Shown piece after piece: positions 1 through 8,917 of a stretch of DNA of 64,000 nucleotides. Each line of letters starts with the position of its first letter. Position 1 is the stretch's first letter. The stretch comes from Thiohalocapsa halophila (GTDB lineage: Bacteria > Pseudomonadota > Gammaproteobacteria > Chromatiales > Chromatiaceae): positions 25,437 through 89,436 of the forward strand of contig NZ_NRRV01000016.1 in assembly GCF_016583825.1 (NCBI RefSeq). The letters are read 5' to 3'. A program made the translations under genes and the position numbers. Under the pieces are notes generated by a model that saw only the letters and a program-made list of their open reading frames with translations, ran no database searches and was not told the DNA's origin.

Positions 1-1
1 C

Positions 2-223
2 CACCCGGACACCGGTGCCGAGGTGGCACCGCGGCTGGCGGCGCTGCCGGGGGTGGAGGTGCACGCCGGTATGGAGGCGGACAAGCTGGTGGTCACCATC
101 GAGGACGCCGGCGACAGCCTGGCCGCGGACACCCTGGGCGCCCTGACCCGGGTGCCCGGCGTCATCAACGCCGTGCTCATCTACCACTACGGCGGTGACG
201 ACGCCGCCCACCCGGCCGCCTGA
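2..223 (+). CDS. napD: NapD chaperone, C-terminal part
   Basis: The frame is open from the first bases of the window and ends with TGA, giving about 73 residues of the C-terminal part; the start lies upstream of the window. NapD is a small cytoplasmic chaperone that binds the Tat signal peptide of NapA and delays export until the molybdenum cofactor and Fe-S cluster are inserted. The visible part has the ferredoxin-like beta-alpha-beta pattern (KLVVTIED, then a helix, then GVINAVLIYHY) typical of the family. It lies 72 bases upstream of napA on the same strand, which is the main support for the name. Confidence 0.85.
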   Translation, partial: HPDTGAEVAPRLAALPGVEVHAGMEADKLVVTIEDAGDSLAADTLGALTRVPGVINAVLIYHYGGDDAAHPAA

Positions 224-295
224 CGGGCGACCCGCCTGGCCATCTGCGCGAACAACGCCATCACCACTCGCGACCCCCTTCCGGAGGAGACCGCC

Positions 296-2884
296 GTGAC
301 CGACACCCGGGACATTTCCCGCCGCGACTTCATCAAGTCCCAGGCCGCCATCGCCGCCGCCTCCGTGGCCGGTGTCACGCTGCCGACGAGCCTACTCGCG
401 CAAGCACAGGACCAAGCCGCCGACCCGAACATCCGCTGGGACAAGGCACCCTGCCGCTTCTGCGGCACCGGCTGCTCGGTGCTGGTGGGCAGCAAGGACG
501 GCAAGGTCATCGCCAGCCAGGGCGACCCGGACGCGCCGGTGAACCGCGGCCTCAACTGCATCAAGGGCTACTTCCTGCCGAAGATCCTCTACGGGCGGGA
601 CCGGCTCACCCGCCCGCTGCTGCGCAAATGGAACGGCCGGTACGACAAGGACGGCGACTTCGAGGCCGTCTCCTGGGACGAGGCCTTCGACGTCATGGCC
701 GAGCACTGGAAGAAGGCCCTGAAGCAGAGCATGGACGAGAACAAGGGCAAGTCCGTGGACGAGATGACCTCCCGCGTCGGCCTGTTCGGCTCGGGCCAAT
801 GGACGGTCTGGGAGGGCTATGCGGCGAGCAAGCTGCTCAAGGCGGGCATGCGCTCCAACAACCTGGACCCGAATGCGCGGCACTGCATGGCGAGCGCCGT
901 GGGCGCCTTCATCCGCGCCTTCGGCATCGACGAGCCCATGGGCTGCTATGACGACCTGGAGCACGCCGATGTCTTCGTGCTCTGGGGCGCGAACATGGCG
1001 GAGATGCACCCGATTCTGTGGTCGCGGCTCACGGACACCAGGCTCTCCAAGCCCGGCTGCGAGGTGCATGTGCTGAGCACCTTCCAGCACCGCTGCTACG
1101 AGCTGGCCGACAACCCGATCATCTTCGCGCCGCAGACGGACCTCGCGATTCTCAATTACATCGCGAACTACATCATTCAGACCGAGGCCTACGATAAGGC
1201 CTTCATCGACAAGCATGTCCAGTTCGAGACGGCCACCACGGACATCGGCTATGGCCTGCGCCCGGAGCATCCGCTGGAGCAGCAGGCGGCCAACGCCGGC
1301 GTCGGCGCCAAAAAGCCCTCGAGCTTCGAGGCATTCGCCAAGCAGGTGGCGCCCTACACGCTTGAGTACGTGTCCGAGCTCTCCGGCGTGCCGAAAGATA
1401 ACCTGCTGCGCCTGGCCAAGGCCTACGCGGACCCGAACAAGAAGGTCTCAAGCTTTTGGACCATGGGCTTCAACCAGCACACCCGCGGCGTCTGGGTGAA
1501 CGGCAGCTGCTACAACGTGCACCTGCTGATGGGCAAGATCAGCGAGCCCGGCAACAGCCCCTTCTCGCTCACCGGGCAGCCGTCCGCCTGCGGCACGGCG
1601 CGGGAGGTGGGCACCTTCGCCCACCGGCTGCCGGCGGACCTGGTCGTCAAGAAGCCCGAGCACCGCGCCTTCTCGGAGCAGGTCTGGCAGCTGCCCGAGG
1701 GCACGCTGAACGGCAAGGTGGGCTATCACGCGGTGCTGATGCACCGGATGATGAAAGACGGCCTGATGAACTGTTACTGGCAGATGTGCAACAACAACAT
1801 GCAGGCCGCCGCCAACCTCAACGAGGAATCCTATCCCGGCTGGCGCAATCCGGACGTGTTCGTCACCGTCTCGGACCCCTATCCGACGGTCTCCGCCCAG
1901 GCGGCGGACCTGGTGCTGCCGACGTCCATGTGGGTAGAGAAGGAAGGCGCCTACGGCAACGCCGAGCGCCGCACCCAGTTCTGGCGCGAGCAGACCGACG
2001 CCCCCGGCGAGTCCAAGTCCGATCTCTGGCAGATCATGGAATTCAGCAAGCGCTTCAAAGTGGAGGACGTCTGGCCGCCGGAATTGATCGAAAAGGCCCC
2101 CGAGTACGCCGGCAAGAGCCTCTACGAGATCCTCTTCACCAATGGTGAGGTGGACAAGTATCCCTTCGAGGGCAAGATTACCGACGCGCGCGGCAACGAA
2201 TACCGCAATCACGAGAGCCGGGACTTCGGCTATTACGTGCAGAAAGGCCTGTTCGAGGAGTACCGGAAGTTCAATTCGGGCCCCGATATCATCAAAAAGG
2301 GCCATGAGATGGCCGAGTTTCAGGCGTACCACGAGTCCCGCGGCCTGCGCTGGCCGGTCATCGACGGCAAGGAGACGCTGTGGCGCTTCCGCGAAGGCTA
2401 TGACCCGCACGTGGCCGCCTTCAACCCGGATGTCGAGAAGGGTGATGTCTACTTCTACGGCAACGCCAACGGCCGCGCCAACATCATCTTCGCGCCCTAC
2501 GAGCCCGCCGCGGAGAGTCCGGACGAGGAATTCGACCTCTGGCTCTGCACCGGCCGCGTTCTGGAGCACTGGCACTCGGGCTCCATGACCCGCCGGGTGC
2601 CGGAGCTCTACCGCGCCGTGCCGGACGCCGTGATCTACATGAGCAAGGACGACGCCAAGTCTCGGCGCCTGCGCGACGGCCAGATGGCGCTCATCAAGAC
2701 CCGGCGCGGGCAGATCAAGGCCCGCGTCGAGACCCGCGGGCGCAATCGGCCCCCGAACGGCCTGGTCTTCGTGCCCTGGTTCGACGCCAACCGGCTGGTG
2801 AACAAGCTGACGCTGGATGCGACCGATCCGCTCTCGAAAGAGACGGACTATAAGAAGTGTGCTTGTCGGGTGGAGCGGGTGTGA
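296..2884 (+). CDS. napA: Periplasmic nitrate reductase catalytic subunit NapA
   Basis: This is the molybdenum enzyme that reduces nitrate to nitrite in the periplasm, taking electrons from NapB. The 862-residue product starts at GTG, with GGAGGAG seven bases upstream. A Tat motif (SRRDFIK, about residues 8-14) precedes the [4Fe-4S] site: Cys53, Cys56, Cys60 and Cys88. The Mo-ligand cysteine is in NARHCMAS (Cys197). The rest has the bis-MGD oxidoreductase domains and a C-terminal molydopterin dinucleotide-binding domain ([15 protein letters not shown] region). The length is slightly above the roughly 830 residues of enterobacterial NapA. The gene follows napD and leads the G-H-B-C genes. Identification is firm. 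Confidence 0.97.
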   Translation: MTDTRDISRRDFIKSQAAIAAASVAGVTLPTSLLAQAQDQAADPNIRWDKAPCRFCGTGCSVLVGSKDGKVIASQGDPDAPVNRGLNCIKGYFLPKILYGRDRLTRPLLRKWNGRYDKDGDFEAVSWDEAFDVMAEHWKKALKQSMDENKGKSVDEMTSRVGLFGSGQWTVWEGYAASKLLKAGMRSNNLDPNARHCMASAVGAFIRAFGIDEPMGCYDDLEHADVFVLWGANMAEMHPILWSRLTDTRLSKPGCEVHVLSTFQHRCYELADNPIIFAPQTDLAILNYIANYIIQTEAYDKAFIDKHVQFETATTDIGYGLRPEHPLEQQAANAGVGAKKPSSFEAFAKQVAPYTLEYVSELSGVPKDNLLRLAKAYADPNKKVSSFWTMGFNQHTRGVWVNGSCYNVHLLMGKISEPGNSPFSLTGQPSACGTAREVGTFAHRLPADLVVKKPEHRAFSEQVWQLPEGTLNGKVGYHAVLMHRMMKDGLMNCYWQMCNNNMQAAANLNEESYPGWRNPDVFVTVSDPYPTVSAQAADLVLPTSMWVEKEGAYGNAERRTQFWREQTDAPGESKSDLWQIMEFSKRFKVEDVWPPELIEKAPEYAGKSLYEILFTNGEVDKYPFEGKITDARGNEYRNHESRDFGYYVQKGLFEEYRKFNSGPDIIKKGHEMAEFQAYHESRGLRWPVIDGKETLWRFREGYDPHVAAFNPDVEKGDVYFYGNANGRANIIFAPYEPAAESPDEEFDLWLCTGRVLEHWHSGSMTRRVPELYRAVPDAVIYMSKDDAKSRRLRDGQMALIKTRRGQIKARVETRGRNRPPNGLVFVPWFDANRLVNKLTLDATDPLSKETDYKKCACRVERV

Positions 2885-2886
2885 CG

Positions 2887-3077
2887 GAAGTACGGAGTAC
2901 GGAGTACGGAGTACGGAGTACGGCGTACGGAGTACGGAGTACGGAGTACGATTGCGCTCGTCAGTACATCAGGTGCTGTCGCCAATCTGGAGGCCACATG
3001 CAAGGCACCTCCCATTCGAGATGCGAGACCAATTGGCACCCCGTACTTCGTACTTCGTACTTGGTACCCCGTACTCA
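2887..3077. repeat. Inverted heptamer arrays between napA and napG
   Basis: Nine consecutive 7-base units (mostly GGAGTAC) run from 2887 to 2949, starting two bases after the napA stop. Five complementary units (GTACTTC, GTACTTG, GTACCCC type) run from 3043 to 3077, just before napG. The two arms can pair over several heptamers with a loop of about 93 bases. The array occupies the place where a napG ribosome-binding site would be expected; none is visible. It could be a transcript-stabilising or attenuating hairpin or a selfish repeat; the sequence does not decide. Confidence 0.9.
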
Positions 3078-3090
3078 ATGACGCACCCGC

Positions 3091-3936
3091 ATGCCAGCTA
3101 AACCATCGAAACCCATGCACCGCCGCGACTTCCTAACGGGCCTCGCCCGCACCGCCGCCGGCGTGGGCCTCATGGGCCTCGGGCTGGGACTCTACAGCCG
3201 GCGCGCGGCGAGTCTGCCGGCCTGGGCGCTGCGCCCGCCGGGGGCCTTGCCGGAGGCCGACTTCGACGGTGCCTGCATCCGCTGCGGGCTGTGCGTGCGC
3301 GATTGCCCCTTCGACATGCTGCACCTCGCCCGGCTCGGGCAGGACATCCCCACGGGCACGCCCTATTTCGTCGCCCGCGAGGCCGGCTGCGAGATGTGCG
3401 AGGACATCCCCTGCGTCAAGGCCTGCCCGACGCAGGCGCTGGACCATGGCCTCACGGACATCAACGATGCCGACATGGGCCTGGCGGTGGTCAGCGATCA
3501 GGAGGCCTGCATCGCCTTCCAGGGCCTGCGCTGCGAGGTCTGCTTCAACATCTGCCCCATCCGCGGCGAGGCCATCACGCTGGAGTACCGGCGCAACACC
3601 CGCTCCGGCAAGCATGCACTGTTCATTCCGGTGGTGCACTCGGACCGCTGCACCGGCTGCGGCAAGTGCGAGGAGGCCTGCATCCTGGAGGAGGCCGCCA
3701 TCAAGGTGCTGCCGCGGCATCTGATCCAGGGCAAGCTCGGCGAGCACTACCGACTCGGCTGGGACGAGCAACAGCGCGCCGGCGGCGCCCTGGTCACCCC
3801 GGACGCCGAGCACCGCTACAACCTGCCCGAAGGCATGCGCTATGACCACGGCGGAGAGGGGTTGATCGAGGCGCCGGACGACGCGCCCTTCTCGGACAAC
3901 CCGTTGGATACGCTGAATGGCGGAGGGGCTTTATGA
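3091..3936 (+). CDS. napG: Ferredoxin-type protein NapG
   Basis: NapG is a periplasmic electron carrier with four [4Fe-4S] clusters that, with NapH, passes quinol electrons towards NapC/NapB. The 281-residue product carries a Tat signal (HRRDFLTG, residues 10-17). Four cysteine groups are visible: CIRCGLCVRDCP, CEMCEDIPCVKACP, CIAFQGLRCEVCFNICP and CTGCGKCEEAC. It is longer than E. coli NapG (about 231 residues), mostly at the C-terminus. The start is uncertain: ATG 3091 and ATG 3115 both lack a clear Shine-Dalgarno sequence because a repeat array precedes them. Its TGA overlaps an ATG (ATGA at 3933) that no longer leads into napH. Confidence 0.93.
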   Translation: MPAKPSKPMHRRDFLTGLARTAAGVGLMGLGLGLYSRRAASLPAWALRPPGALPEADFDGACIRCGLCVRDCPFDMLHLARLGQDIPTGTPYFVAREAGCEMCEDIPCVKACPTQALDHGLTDINDADMGLAVVSDQEACIAFQGLRCEVCFNICPIRGEAITLEYRRNTRSGKHALFIPVVHSDRCTGCGKCEEACILEEAAIKVLPRHLIQGKLGEHYRLGWDEQQRAGGALVTPDAEHRYNLPEGMRYDHGGEGLIEAPDDAPFSDNPLDTLNGGGAL

Positions 3937-3937
3937 C

Positions 3938-4113
3938 GAAGTTTGAAGTGAGAAGTTTGAAGTGTGAAAGGGGCGCGAGTTCTCGGGATGAACTTGGGCA
4001 GCGCTTCTCTCAGGTCTTCTGTAACACACTGGCAATGTTGATTAGGTAAGGGCAGCAGCGCGCTGATGGACATGCGGATTCTTTCAAACTTCAAACTTCA
4101 AACTTCAAACTTC
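3938..4113. repeat. Inverted GAAGTTT heptamer arrays between napG and napH
   Basis: Four 7-base units (GAAGTTT, GAAGTGA, GAAGTTT, GAAGTGT) run from 3938 to 3965, directly after the napG stop. Four perfect AAACTTC units run from 4086 to 4113, eleven bases before napH. The arms are complementary, with a loop of about 120 bases that holds no credible gene. Sequence class differs from the GGAGTAC array upstream of napG, but period, geometry and position are the same. Confidence 0.9.
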
Positions 4114-4124
4114 TCATCCCGCTC

Positions 4125-5039
4125 ATGAGCGAGCAAGGCACCAAAGCAAGCAGTCCATCCCGGCCCTGGCTCCACCGCCACCGCTGGCTCGTGCTGCGGC
4201 GCTTCAACCAGCTGGGCATCCTGGCCATGTTCATGCTGCCGCCGCTGTTCGGCGGGATGTTCGCCGCGGGGAATCTGTCCTCCAGCATGACGCTGGACAT
4301 CCTGCCGCTGACGGACCCGCTGCTGCTTGTGCAGTCCATGCTCACAGGTGCCTGGCCGGCGCTGACGGGCTTCGTCGGTGCCGCTCTGGTGCTGGTGTTC
4401 TATGCCGTGCTCGGCGGGCGGGTGTTCTGCTCCTGGGTCTGCCCGGTGAACCTGGTGACGGACTTTGCGGCCTGGCTCAGGCGCCGGCTCGGCATCCGCG
4501 CCGGCGGGCGTATCTCCCGGAATCTGCGCTGGTGGCTGCTGGGGCTGGTGCTGCTGCTGCCGCTGGTGACCGGCGCCATGGTCTGGGAGTACGTGAACCC
4601 CGTGTCCATGCTGCACCGGGGCCTGATCTTCGGGCTCGGCTACGCCTGGCTGATCCTCGCGGCCGTGTTTCTCTACGACCTGCTCGTCGTCCCCCGCGGC
4701 TGGTGCGGGCACCTGTGCCCGATGGGCGCCTGCTATGCCGCCATCGGCGCCGCCGCGCCGGTGCACATCGCCGCTCCGCGCCGGGCCCGATGCGACGACT
4801 GCATGGACTGCTTCACGGTCTGCCCGGAGCCCCAGGTCATCAAGCCGGCGCTCAAGGCCGCGGCGGGCCACGGCCCGGTCATCGACAGCATCGACTGCAC
4901 CAAGTGCGGGCGTTGCGTGGAGGTCTGCGACCGCGAGGTGTTCGGGCTGGCGCTCGGGTGGGTCGGCCCGGATGGCCATCTGCGCCGCGAGGCCGAGGCT
5001 CGGCAGACGCCGGCCGGCTTGCAGGAGGGCTCGGCATGA
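4125..5039 (+). CDS. napH: Quinol dehydrogenase membrane component NapH
   Basis: NapH is an inner-membrane Fe-S protein that oxidises quinol and feeds electrons to NapG. The 304-residue product shows four hydrophobic helices, starting at about residues 25, 80, 130 and 165. It has two membrane-associated Cys motifs (CSWVCPVN and CGHLCPMGAC) and two C-terminal [4Fe-4S] groups (CDDCMDCFTVCP and CTKCGRCVEVC). No Shine-Dalgarno sequence precedes ATG 4125; the bases there are the end of a heptamer array. The stop TGA overlaps another ATG (ATGA at 5036) in frame with napB. Confidence 0.94.
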   Translation: MSEQGTKASSPSRPWLHRHRWLVLRRFNQLGILAMFMLPPLFGGMFAAGNLSSSMTLDILPLTDPLLLVQSMLTGAWPALTGFVGAALVLVFYAVLGGRVFCSWVCPVNLVTDFAAWLRRRLGIRAGGRISRNLRWWLLGLVLLLPLVTGAMVWEYVNPVSMLHRGLIFGLGYAWLILAAVFLYDLLVVPRGWCGHLCPMGACYAAIGAAAPVHIAAPRRARCDDCMDCFTVCPEPQVIKPALKAAAGHGPVIDSIDCTKCGRCVEVCDREVFGLALGWVGPDGHLRREAEARQTPAGLQEGSA

Positions 5040-5047
5040 CGACCGCC

Positions 5048-5115
5048 GTAGGGTGGATGAGCGCAGCGAAATCCACCCACTCGCGGTGGACTGCGCTTCG
5101 CTTGTCCACCCTGCG
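5048..5115. repeat. 30-base inverted repeat between napH and napB
   Basis: The left arm (5048-5077, beginning GTAGGGTGGATGAGCGCAGC) is nearly complementary to the right arm ending at 5112-5115 (TTCGCTTGTCCACCCTGC). Together they form a long GC-rich hairpin with a few mismatches. Elements of the form GTAGGGTGGA...TCCACCC are familiar dispersed intergenic sequences in gammaproteobacteria (recollection, not searched). It lies nine bases after the napH stop. Confidence 0.85.
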
Positions 5116-5203
5116 CGACGGCATTAGGGGCACGGCAGCGCCTGACACGGCCGGCGCGCCACAGCATGGGCGCGCGCAAGATCAACGAAGAGAGGGTGGA
5201 GCA

Positions 5204-5629
5204 ATGAATCGATCAATCACCGCCGCACTGCTCGGCGCCGTCGCCTTGGCCGCGAGCACGCTCTGTGCGGCAGAAGAGGTGTCCTCGCTGCGCGGCCATG
5301 CCGTCACCGACGACTCGGACGCGGTGCTGAACAAGCAGACCCTGTCGGTGCCCGGCGGCTTCGACGTGGCCTGGGAGGAGCAGCCGCCGATGATCCCCCA
5401 CCCCATCGACAACTACAGCATCGACCTGCGCCAGAACGGCTGCCTCAAATGCCACAGCCCGGCCACCTTCGAGGCCAACAACGCCCCGGTCATCGCCGAC
5501 AGCCACTTCTTCGACCGCGACGGCAAGCGTACCGAGAAGGTGGCCCCCAGGCGCTATTTCTGCACCCAGTGCCACGCGCCGCAGGCCGGCGCGATGCCGC
5601 TGGTGGAGAACATCTTACCGAGCCGCTGA
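5204..5629 (+). CDS. napB: Nitrate reductase diheme cytochrome c subunit NapB
   Basis: NapB is the periplasmic diheme cytochrome c that transfers electrons from NapC to NapA. The 141-residue product has an N-terminal signal peptide (hydrophobic core about residues 7-20, cleavage near AEEV). Two CXXCH heme sites are visible at residues 80-84 (CLKCH) and 120-124 (CTQCH). Conserved histidines that could be distal ligands lie before each site (HP at residue 66, SHFF at 101). ATG 5204 is chosen because it starts the signal peptide and follows a GA-rich stretch (AGAGGGTGG). The same frame is open back to ATG 5036, which overlaps the napH stop, but that 56-codon extension is mostly repeat DNA. Confidence 0.95.
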   Translation: MNRSITAALLGAVALAASTLCAAEEVSSLRGHAVTDDSDAVLNKQTLSVPGGFDVAWEEQPPMIPHPIDNYSIDLRQNGCLKCHSPATFEANNAPVIADSHFFDRDGKRTEKVAPRRYFCTQCHAPQAGAMPLVENILPSR

Positions 5630-5776
5630 CGACACGCGGTCGCTCAGGCTGAGCGCCGGCGAAGCCCGACATGCGCGTCGGTCGCGGGCGCGGCGTCGGA
5701 CCTTCCGGCGTCGACCCCGACCTCCGCGCGGCATCCGCGTCCGCTCGCCGCCACCTAATCACGAATGGGGCACGCC

Positions 5777-6442
5777 ATGTCCGACACCACCAAAGCCAAG
5801 ACCTCCCGCACCCGCTCGTCCTATGCGCGCAAGGCAACCTTCTGGACCCTGCTCGTCGGCGTCACCATCGGCATCATCTTCTGGGGCGGCTTCAACACCG
5901 CCATGGAGGCGACGAACACCGAAGAGTTCTGCATCTCCTGCCACGAGATGGAGGTGAACGTCTACGAGGAGTACACGGACACCATCCACTACACCAACCG
6001 CACCGGTGTGCGTGCCACCTGCCCGGACTGCCATGTGCCGAAGGACTGGGTGCACAAGGTCGTGCGCAAGGTGCATGCCACCAAGGAGCTCTACCACCAT
6101 TTCAAGGGCAGTGTGGACACGCCGGAGAAGTTCGAGGCCGAGCGCTTCCGGCTCGCGCAGAACGTCTGGAGCCAGATGAAGAAGACCGACTCCCGCGAAT
6201 GCCGCAACTGCCACGACTTCGACTCCATGGACTACACCAAGCAGGAGCACCGCTCCAGCCAGGGCCACCAGGACGCCGAGGACGCGGGGCTCACCTGCAT
6301 CGACTGCCACAAGGGCATCGCCCACAAGCTGCCCATGCAGTACGACCCGGAGAAGGACGCCCCCGGCAAGAGCGCGTTCTACACGCGGCTGGAGGAGCCC
6401 CACACCGGCACCCAGTCGCCGGGCCCCGGCGAGCAGGACTAG
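5777..6442 (+). CDS. napC: Tetraheme cytochrome c NapC/NirT family
   Basis: NapC is a membrane-anchored quinol dehydrogenase that delivers electrons to NapB. The 221-residue product has one N-terminal transmembrane helix (about residues 21-38). It has four CXXCH sites: residues 52-56, 82-86, 142-146 and 174-178. The length is close to E. coli NapC (200 residues) with a short C-terminal extension. ATG 5777 is preferred because GGGG lies a few bases upstream; an alternative ATG at 5765 adds four residues and has no visible Shine-Dalgarno sequence. It ends the nap cluster; the order D-A-G-H-B-C is seen here. Confidence 0.95.
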   Translation: MSDTTKAKTSRTRSSYARKATFWTLLVGVTIGIIFWGGFNTAMEATNTEEFCISCHEMEVNVYEEYTDTIHYTNRTGVRATCPDCHVPKDWVHKVVRKVHATKELYHHFKGSVDTPEKFEAERFRLAQNVWSQMKKTDSRECRNCHDFDSMDYTKQEHRSSQGHQDAEDAGLTCIDCHKGIAHKLPMQYDPEKDAPGKSAFYTRLEEPHTGTQSPGPGEQD

Positions 6443-6747
6443 GCGACGGCCCCGGCGGATCGGGCTCGCGCAACGGCGGGCGGGGCCGGATACCGACCCG
6501 AGCGGGGCACGCAGGGCGAAGCGTGCGCTCCATCCCGGCGCTGCGCGTCGATCATCGGGCCTCCCAGCGTCGGCCCGATCTACGCCGGGGCACCGGGCAG
6601 CAAACCCCCAAAAATGCCAGGTTTGTGGGAACGCGAAGGCAGCCAGCGCACCGTTGTCCGAAACGGTTACCATTCATACCTGCGTCACACTTCCAGCTGG
6701 GCGCAGCGCAATGCCGAGCCCACTCAAACTTCAGTCCTCATCAGGCC
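6443..6747. other. Intergenic stretch napC-moaA
   Basis: No credible coding region is visible in these 305 bases. The stretch contains one copy (6554-6589, inverted orientation) of a dispersed repeat also found at 18220-18255. The rest is GC-rich with no clear terminator or recognised riboswitch. Regulatory elements for moaA may lie in the AT-richer last 100 bases, but none could be assigned. Confidence 0.6.
6554..6589 (-). repeat. Dispersed GTCGGGCC-type intergenic repeat
   Basis: On the minus strand this 36-base stretch begins CCCGGCGTAGATCGGGCCGA and matches 18220-18255 on the plus strand at nearly every position. Both copies are intergenic. Such CGTAGGTCGGGC units are common dispersed palindromic elements in high-GC gammaproteobacteria (general recollection). 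Confidence 0.8.
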
Positions 6748-7749
6748 ATGTCGGAACAACAATCCCAGCTCATCGACCGCTTCGGCCGGCACATCACCTA
6801 TGTGCGCCTCTCCGTCACCGACCGCTGCGATCTGCGCTGCGTCTACTGCATGGCCGAGGACATGACCTTCCTGCCGCGAGCGCAGGTGCTCACCCTGGAG
6901 GAGATCGCCCGGCTCGGCCGGTGCTTCAGCGAGCTGGGCGTCACCAAGCTCCGCGTCACCGGCGGCGAGCCCCTGGTGCGGCGCAACGTCGTCTGGCTGT
7001 TCGAGCAGCTGGGCGCCCTGCCCGGCATCCGGGACCTGACGCTTACCACCAACGGCACCCAGCTGCCCAAGTACGCCCGGGCACTCAAGGATGCCGGCGT
7101 CACCCGCATCAATATCAGCTTGGACTCGCTGAAGCCCGAGCGCTTCCAAGCCATCACCCGCAAGGGCGAGCTGGACAAGGTCCTGGCCGGTATCGACGCG
7201 GCATTGGCGGCCGGCTTCCAGCGCGTCAAGCTCAACAGCGTCGTGCTCAAGCACCGCAACCACGACGAGGTCTGCGACCTGGTGCAGTTCGCGCTCGACC
7301 GCGGCATGGACCTGAGCTTTATCGAAGAGATGCCGCTCGGGGTCATCGGCGACCACGACCGTGCCGAGGCCTTCTACTCCAGCGACGAGATCCGCCGGGA
7401 CCTCGCCGAGCGCTTTGAGCTGCTCCCCACCACCGAGACCACCGGCGGCCCGTCGCGCTACTGGCGCATCGCCGGCAGCGACAACCGCGTCGGCTTCATC
7501 TCGCCGCACAGCCACAACTTCTGCGGCGACTGCAACCGCGTACGCGTCACCGCCGAGGGCCGGCTGCTGCTCTGCCTGGGCCAGGAATTCTCCACCGACC
7601 TGCGCCGGGCGCTGCGGGCCAACCCCACCGACGACGAGCGGGTGAAGCAGTCCATCCGCCAGGCCATGTCCATCAAGCCCCGCGGCCACGACTTCGAGCT
7701 GACGGAGCAGCCAATCATCTTTCGGCACATGAACGCCACGGGGGGGTGA
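6748..7749 (+). CDS. moaA: GTP 3',8-cyclase MoaA
   Basis: MoaA is a radical SAM enzyme that, with MoaC, converts GTP to cyclic pyranopterin monophosphate, the first step of molybdenum cofactor synthesis. The 333-residue product has the SAM-cluster motif CX3CX2C (Cys27, Cys31, Cys34), the GGEPL motif and a C-terminal second cluster ([18 protein letters not shown]). It also has the C-terminal Gly-Gly tail needed for activity in this family. The frame is open far upstream, but homology starts at ATG 6748. Its place beside nap genes fits cofactor supply for NapA. Confidence 0.96.
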   Translation: MSEQQSQLIDRFGRHITYVRLSVTDRCDLRCVYCMAEDMTFLPRAQVLTLEEIARLGRCFSELGVTKLRVTGGEPLVRRNVVWLFEQLGALPGIRDLTLTTNGTQLPKYARALKDAGVTRINISLDSLKPERFQAITRKGELDKVLAGIDAALAAGFQRVKLNSVVLKHRNHDEVCDLVQFALDRGMDLSFIEEMPLGVIGDHDRAEAFYSSDEIRRDLAERFELLPTTETTGGPSRYWRIAGSDNRVGFISPHSHNFCGDCNRVRVTAEGRLLLCLGQEFSTDLRRALRANPTDDERVKQSIRQAMSIKPRGHDFELTEQPIIFRHMNATGG

Positions 7750-7852
7750 AGCCGCCGCCCGACCTGGATTTCGAGGGCTGCCCCGGGGCGTGGCATCGCC
7801 GGGCAGCGACCCATGCTTGACGAGCCAGACGCCGGAACCCAGCCTCCATGCC

Positions 7853-8119
7853 ATGAGCGCAATCACCTTCGACACCCACAAGTTCATCCGCAAGCTGGAG
7901 GAGGCCGGATTCGACCCACGGCAGGCGGAAGCCGTCGCCGCCGCCTGCAGAGAAGCGCAAGGAGAGGCCGAGCTCGCGACCAAACGCGACATCGAACGGC
8001 TCGAGGCCAAGCTCGAGACCCGTTTCGAGCGTCAGGAGGGTGAGCTGCGCCTCAACCGTTGGAGGCTTGGGCTGATGCTCGCCGGTGTGGTTTCCCTCAT
8101 CCTCAAAGCGTTCTCCTGA
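7853..8119 (+). CDS. DUF1640-like coiled-coil membrane protein
   Basis: The 88-residue protein starts MSAITFDTHKFIRKLEEAGF, a pattern seen in the DUF1640 (CCDC90-like) family, with the N-terminal phrase on a target residue pair QAEAV. A charged coiled coil (about residues 35-65, KRDIERLEAKLETRFERQEG) is followed by one C-terminal transmembrane segment (about 70-86). Bacterial members have no established role. ATG 7853 is chosen over upstream in-frame starts because the family begins here. It converges with the following Uma2-type gene; the two are often found near each other in such genomes (recollection). Confidence 0.75.
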   Translation: MSAITFDTHKFIRKLEEAGFDPRQAEAVAAACREAQGEAELATKRDIERLEAKLETRFERQEGELRLNRWRLGLMLAGVVSLILKAFS

Positions 8120-8159
8120 CTTGCTGCGGCGGCCCCTGGACTTGCGCTGACCAGCGCAC

Positions 8160-8708
8160 CTACTCGCCCCCGAGCATGTCGGCCAGGTCCAGCTCCACCG
8201 CCTCGAACGGCGGCACGCGTGCCCGCTCGGCGTCCTTCAGCGTCGCAATGACACGCCATTCCCCGCCCTCCAGCGCATGGGCGACGAGCGCGTTGTCCTC
8301 CGGCCAGATGAGCCAGTAGAAGGGCACGCGGTGCCGGCGCAGCAAGAGCGGCATGGCCAGCGTGTCCTTCTTCTCGTGGCCGGGGGAGACGATCTCGCAG
8401 ACCCAGTCCGGCGGCAGGTCGATGATGCCGTCCGGGAGCCGCGGCAGGCGCTCGCGGCGCCAGCCGGCAAGGTCGTGGCGCGGGCACTCGTGCGGCTCGT
8501 AGGCGACGCTGACGTCGGTGAGAATCCACCAGCCGCCCGGGTCTGCGCCGCCGGCAAAGGGGCCCAGGTGCCGGCTTGCCTGACTCTGCGCCTGCGCATG
8601 CCGCGCGCGCGTCATCGGCCGCCGCACGATCTCGCCGCCGATCAGCTCCACGTCTTCCTCCGGATGCGACAGCAGGTCGTCCAGGGTCTTCAGCTTCAGG
8701 GCTTCCAT
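8160..8708 (-). CDS. Uma2-family putative endonuclease (DUF820)
   Basis: The 182-residue protein belongs by pattern to the Uma2 family, which has a PD-(D/E)xK nuclease-like fold and no firmly known physiological role. Supporting parts are ELIGGEIV near residue 22, WILTDVSV, the core DWVCEIVSPGHEKKD (about 102-116, with Glu and Lys residues in the usual positions), and FYWLIWPE. GGTGACC lies just upstream of the ATG at 8708. These genes are abundant in cyanobacteria and purple sulfur bacteria and often occur singly. A host defence or transposition role is speculative. Confidence 0.8.
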   Translation of the reverse strand: MEALKLKTLDDLLSHPEEDVELIGGEIVRRPMTRARHAQAQSQASRHLGPFAGGADPGGWWILTDVSVAYEPHECPRHDLAGWRRERLPRLPDGIIDLPPDWVCEIVSPGHEKKDTLAMPLLLRRHRVPFYWLIWPEDNALVAHALEGGEWRVIATLKDAERARVPPFEAVELDLADMLGGE

Positions 8709-8917
8709 CGGTCACCTCCGCGCTCGGGCTGCCTCAACGCCGGCCATCATCGCGCAAGCCCGCCCGCGGCTCCAACCCGACGACGACGACCGTTGCTGCA
8801 GTTGCGAGCGGCTACGCCCGACAAGAGACTAAGACGCCCCCTGCAAGGGACCGAACATGCCCTGCTGCGCGTTCCCGGCTCCACGTGCGGCCCGCACTCC
8901 CGCCTGTGGCTGCTCCC

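Noticed and set aside
2887..3077. CRISPR array or minisatellite with spacers
   Set aside because: Units are contiguous heptamers without unique spacers, and no cas genes are present.
4532..5203. In-frame extension upstream of napB covering the end of napH
   Set aside because: It is a shadow of napH followed by repeat DNA; NapB's signal peptide starts at ATG 5204.
6443..6747. Molybdenum-cofactor riboswitch before moaA
   Set aside because: The position is suggestive, but I could not recognise the conserved helices by eye; a covariance-model search would decide.
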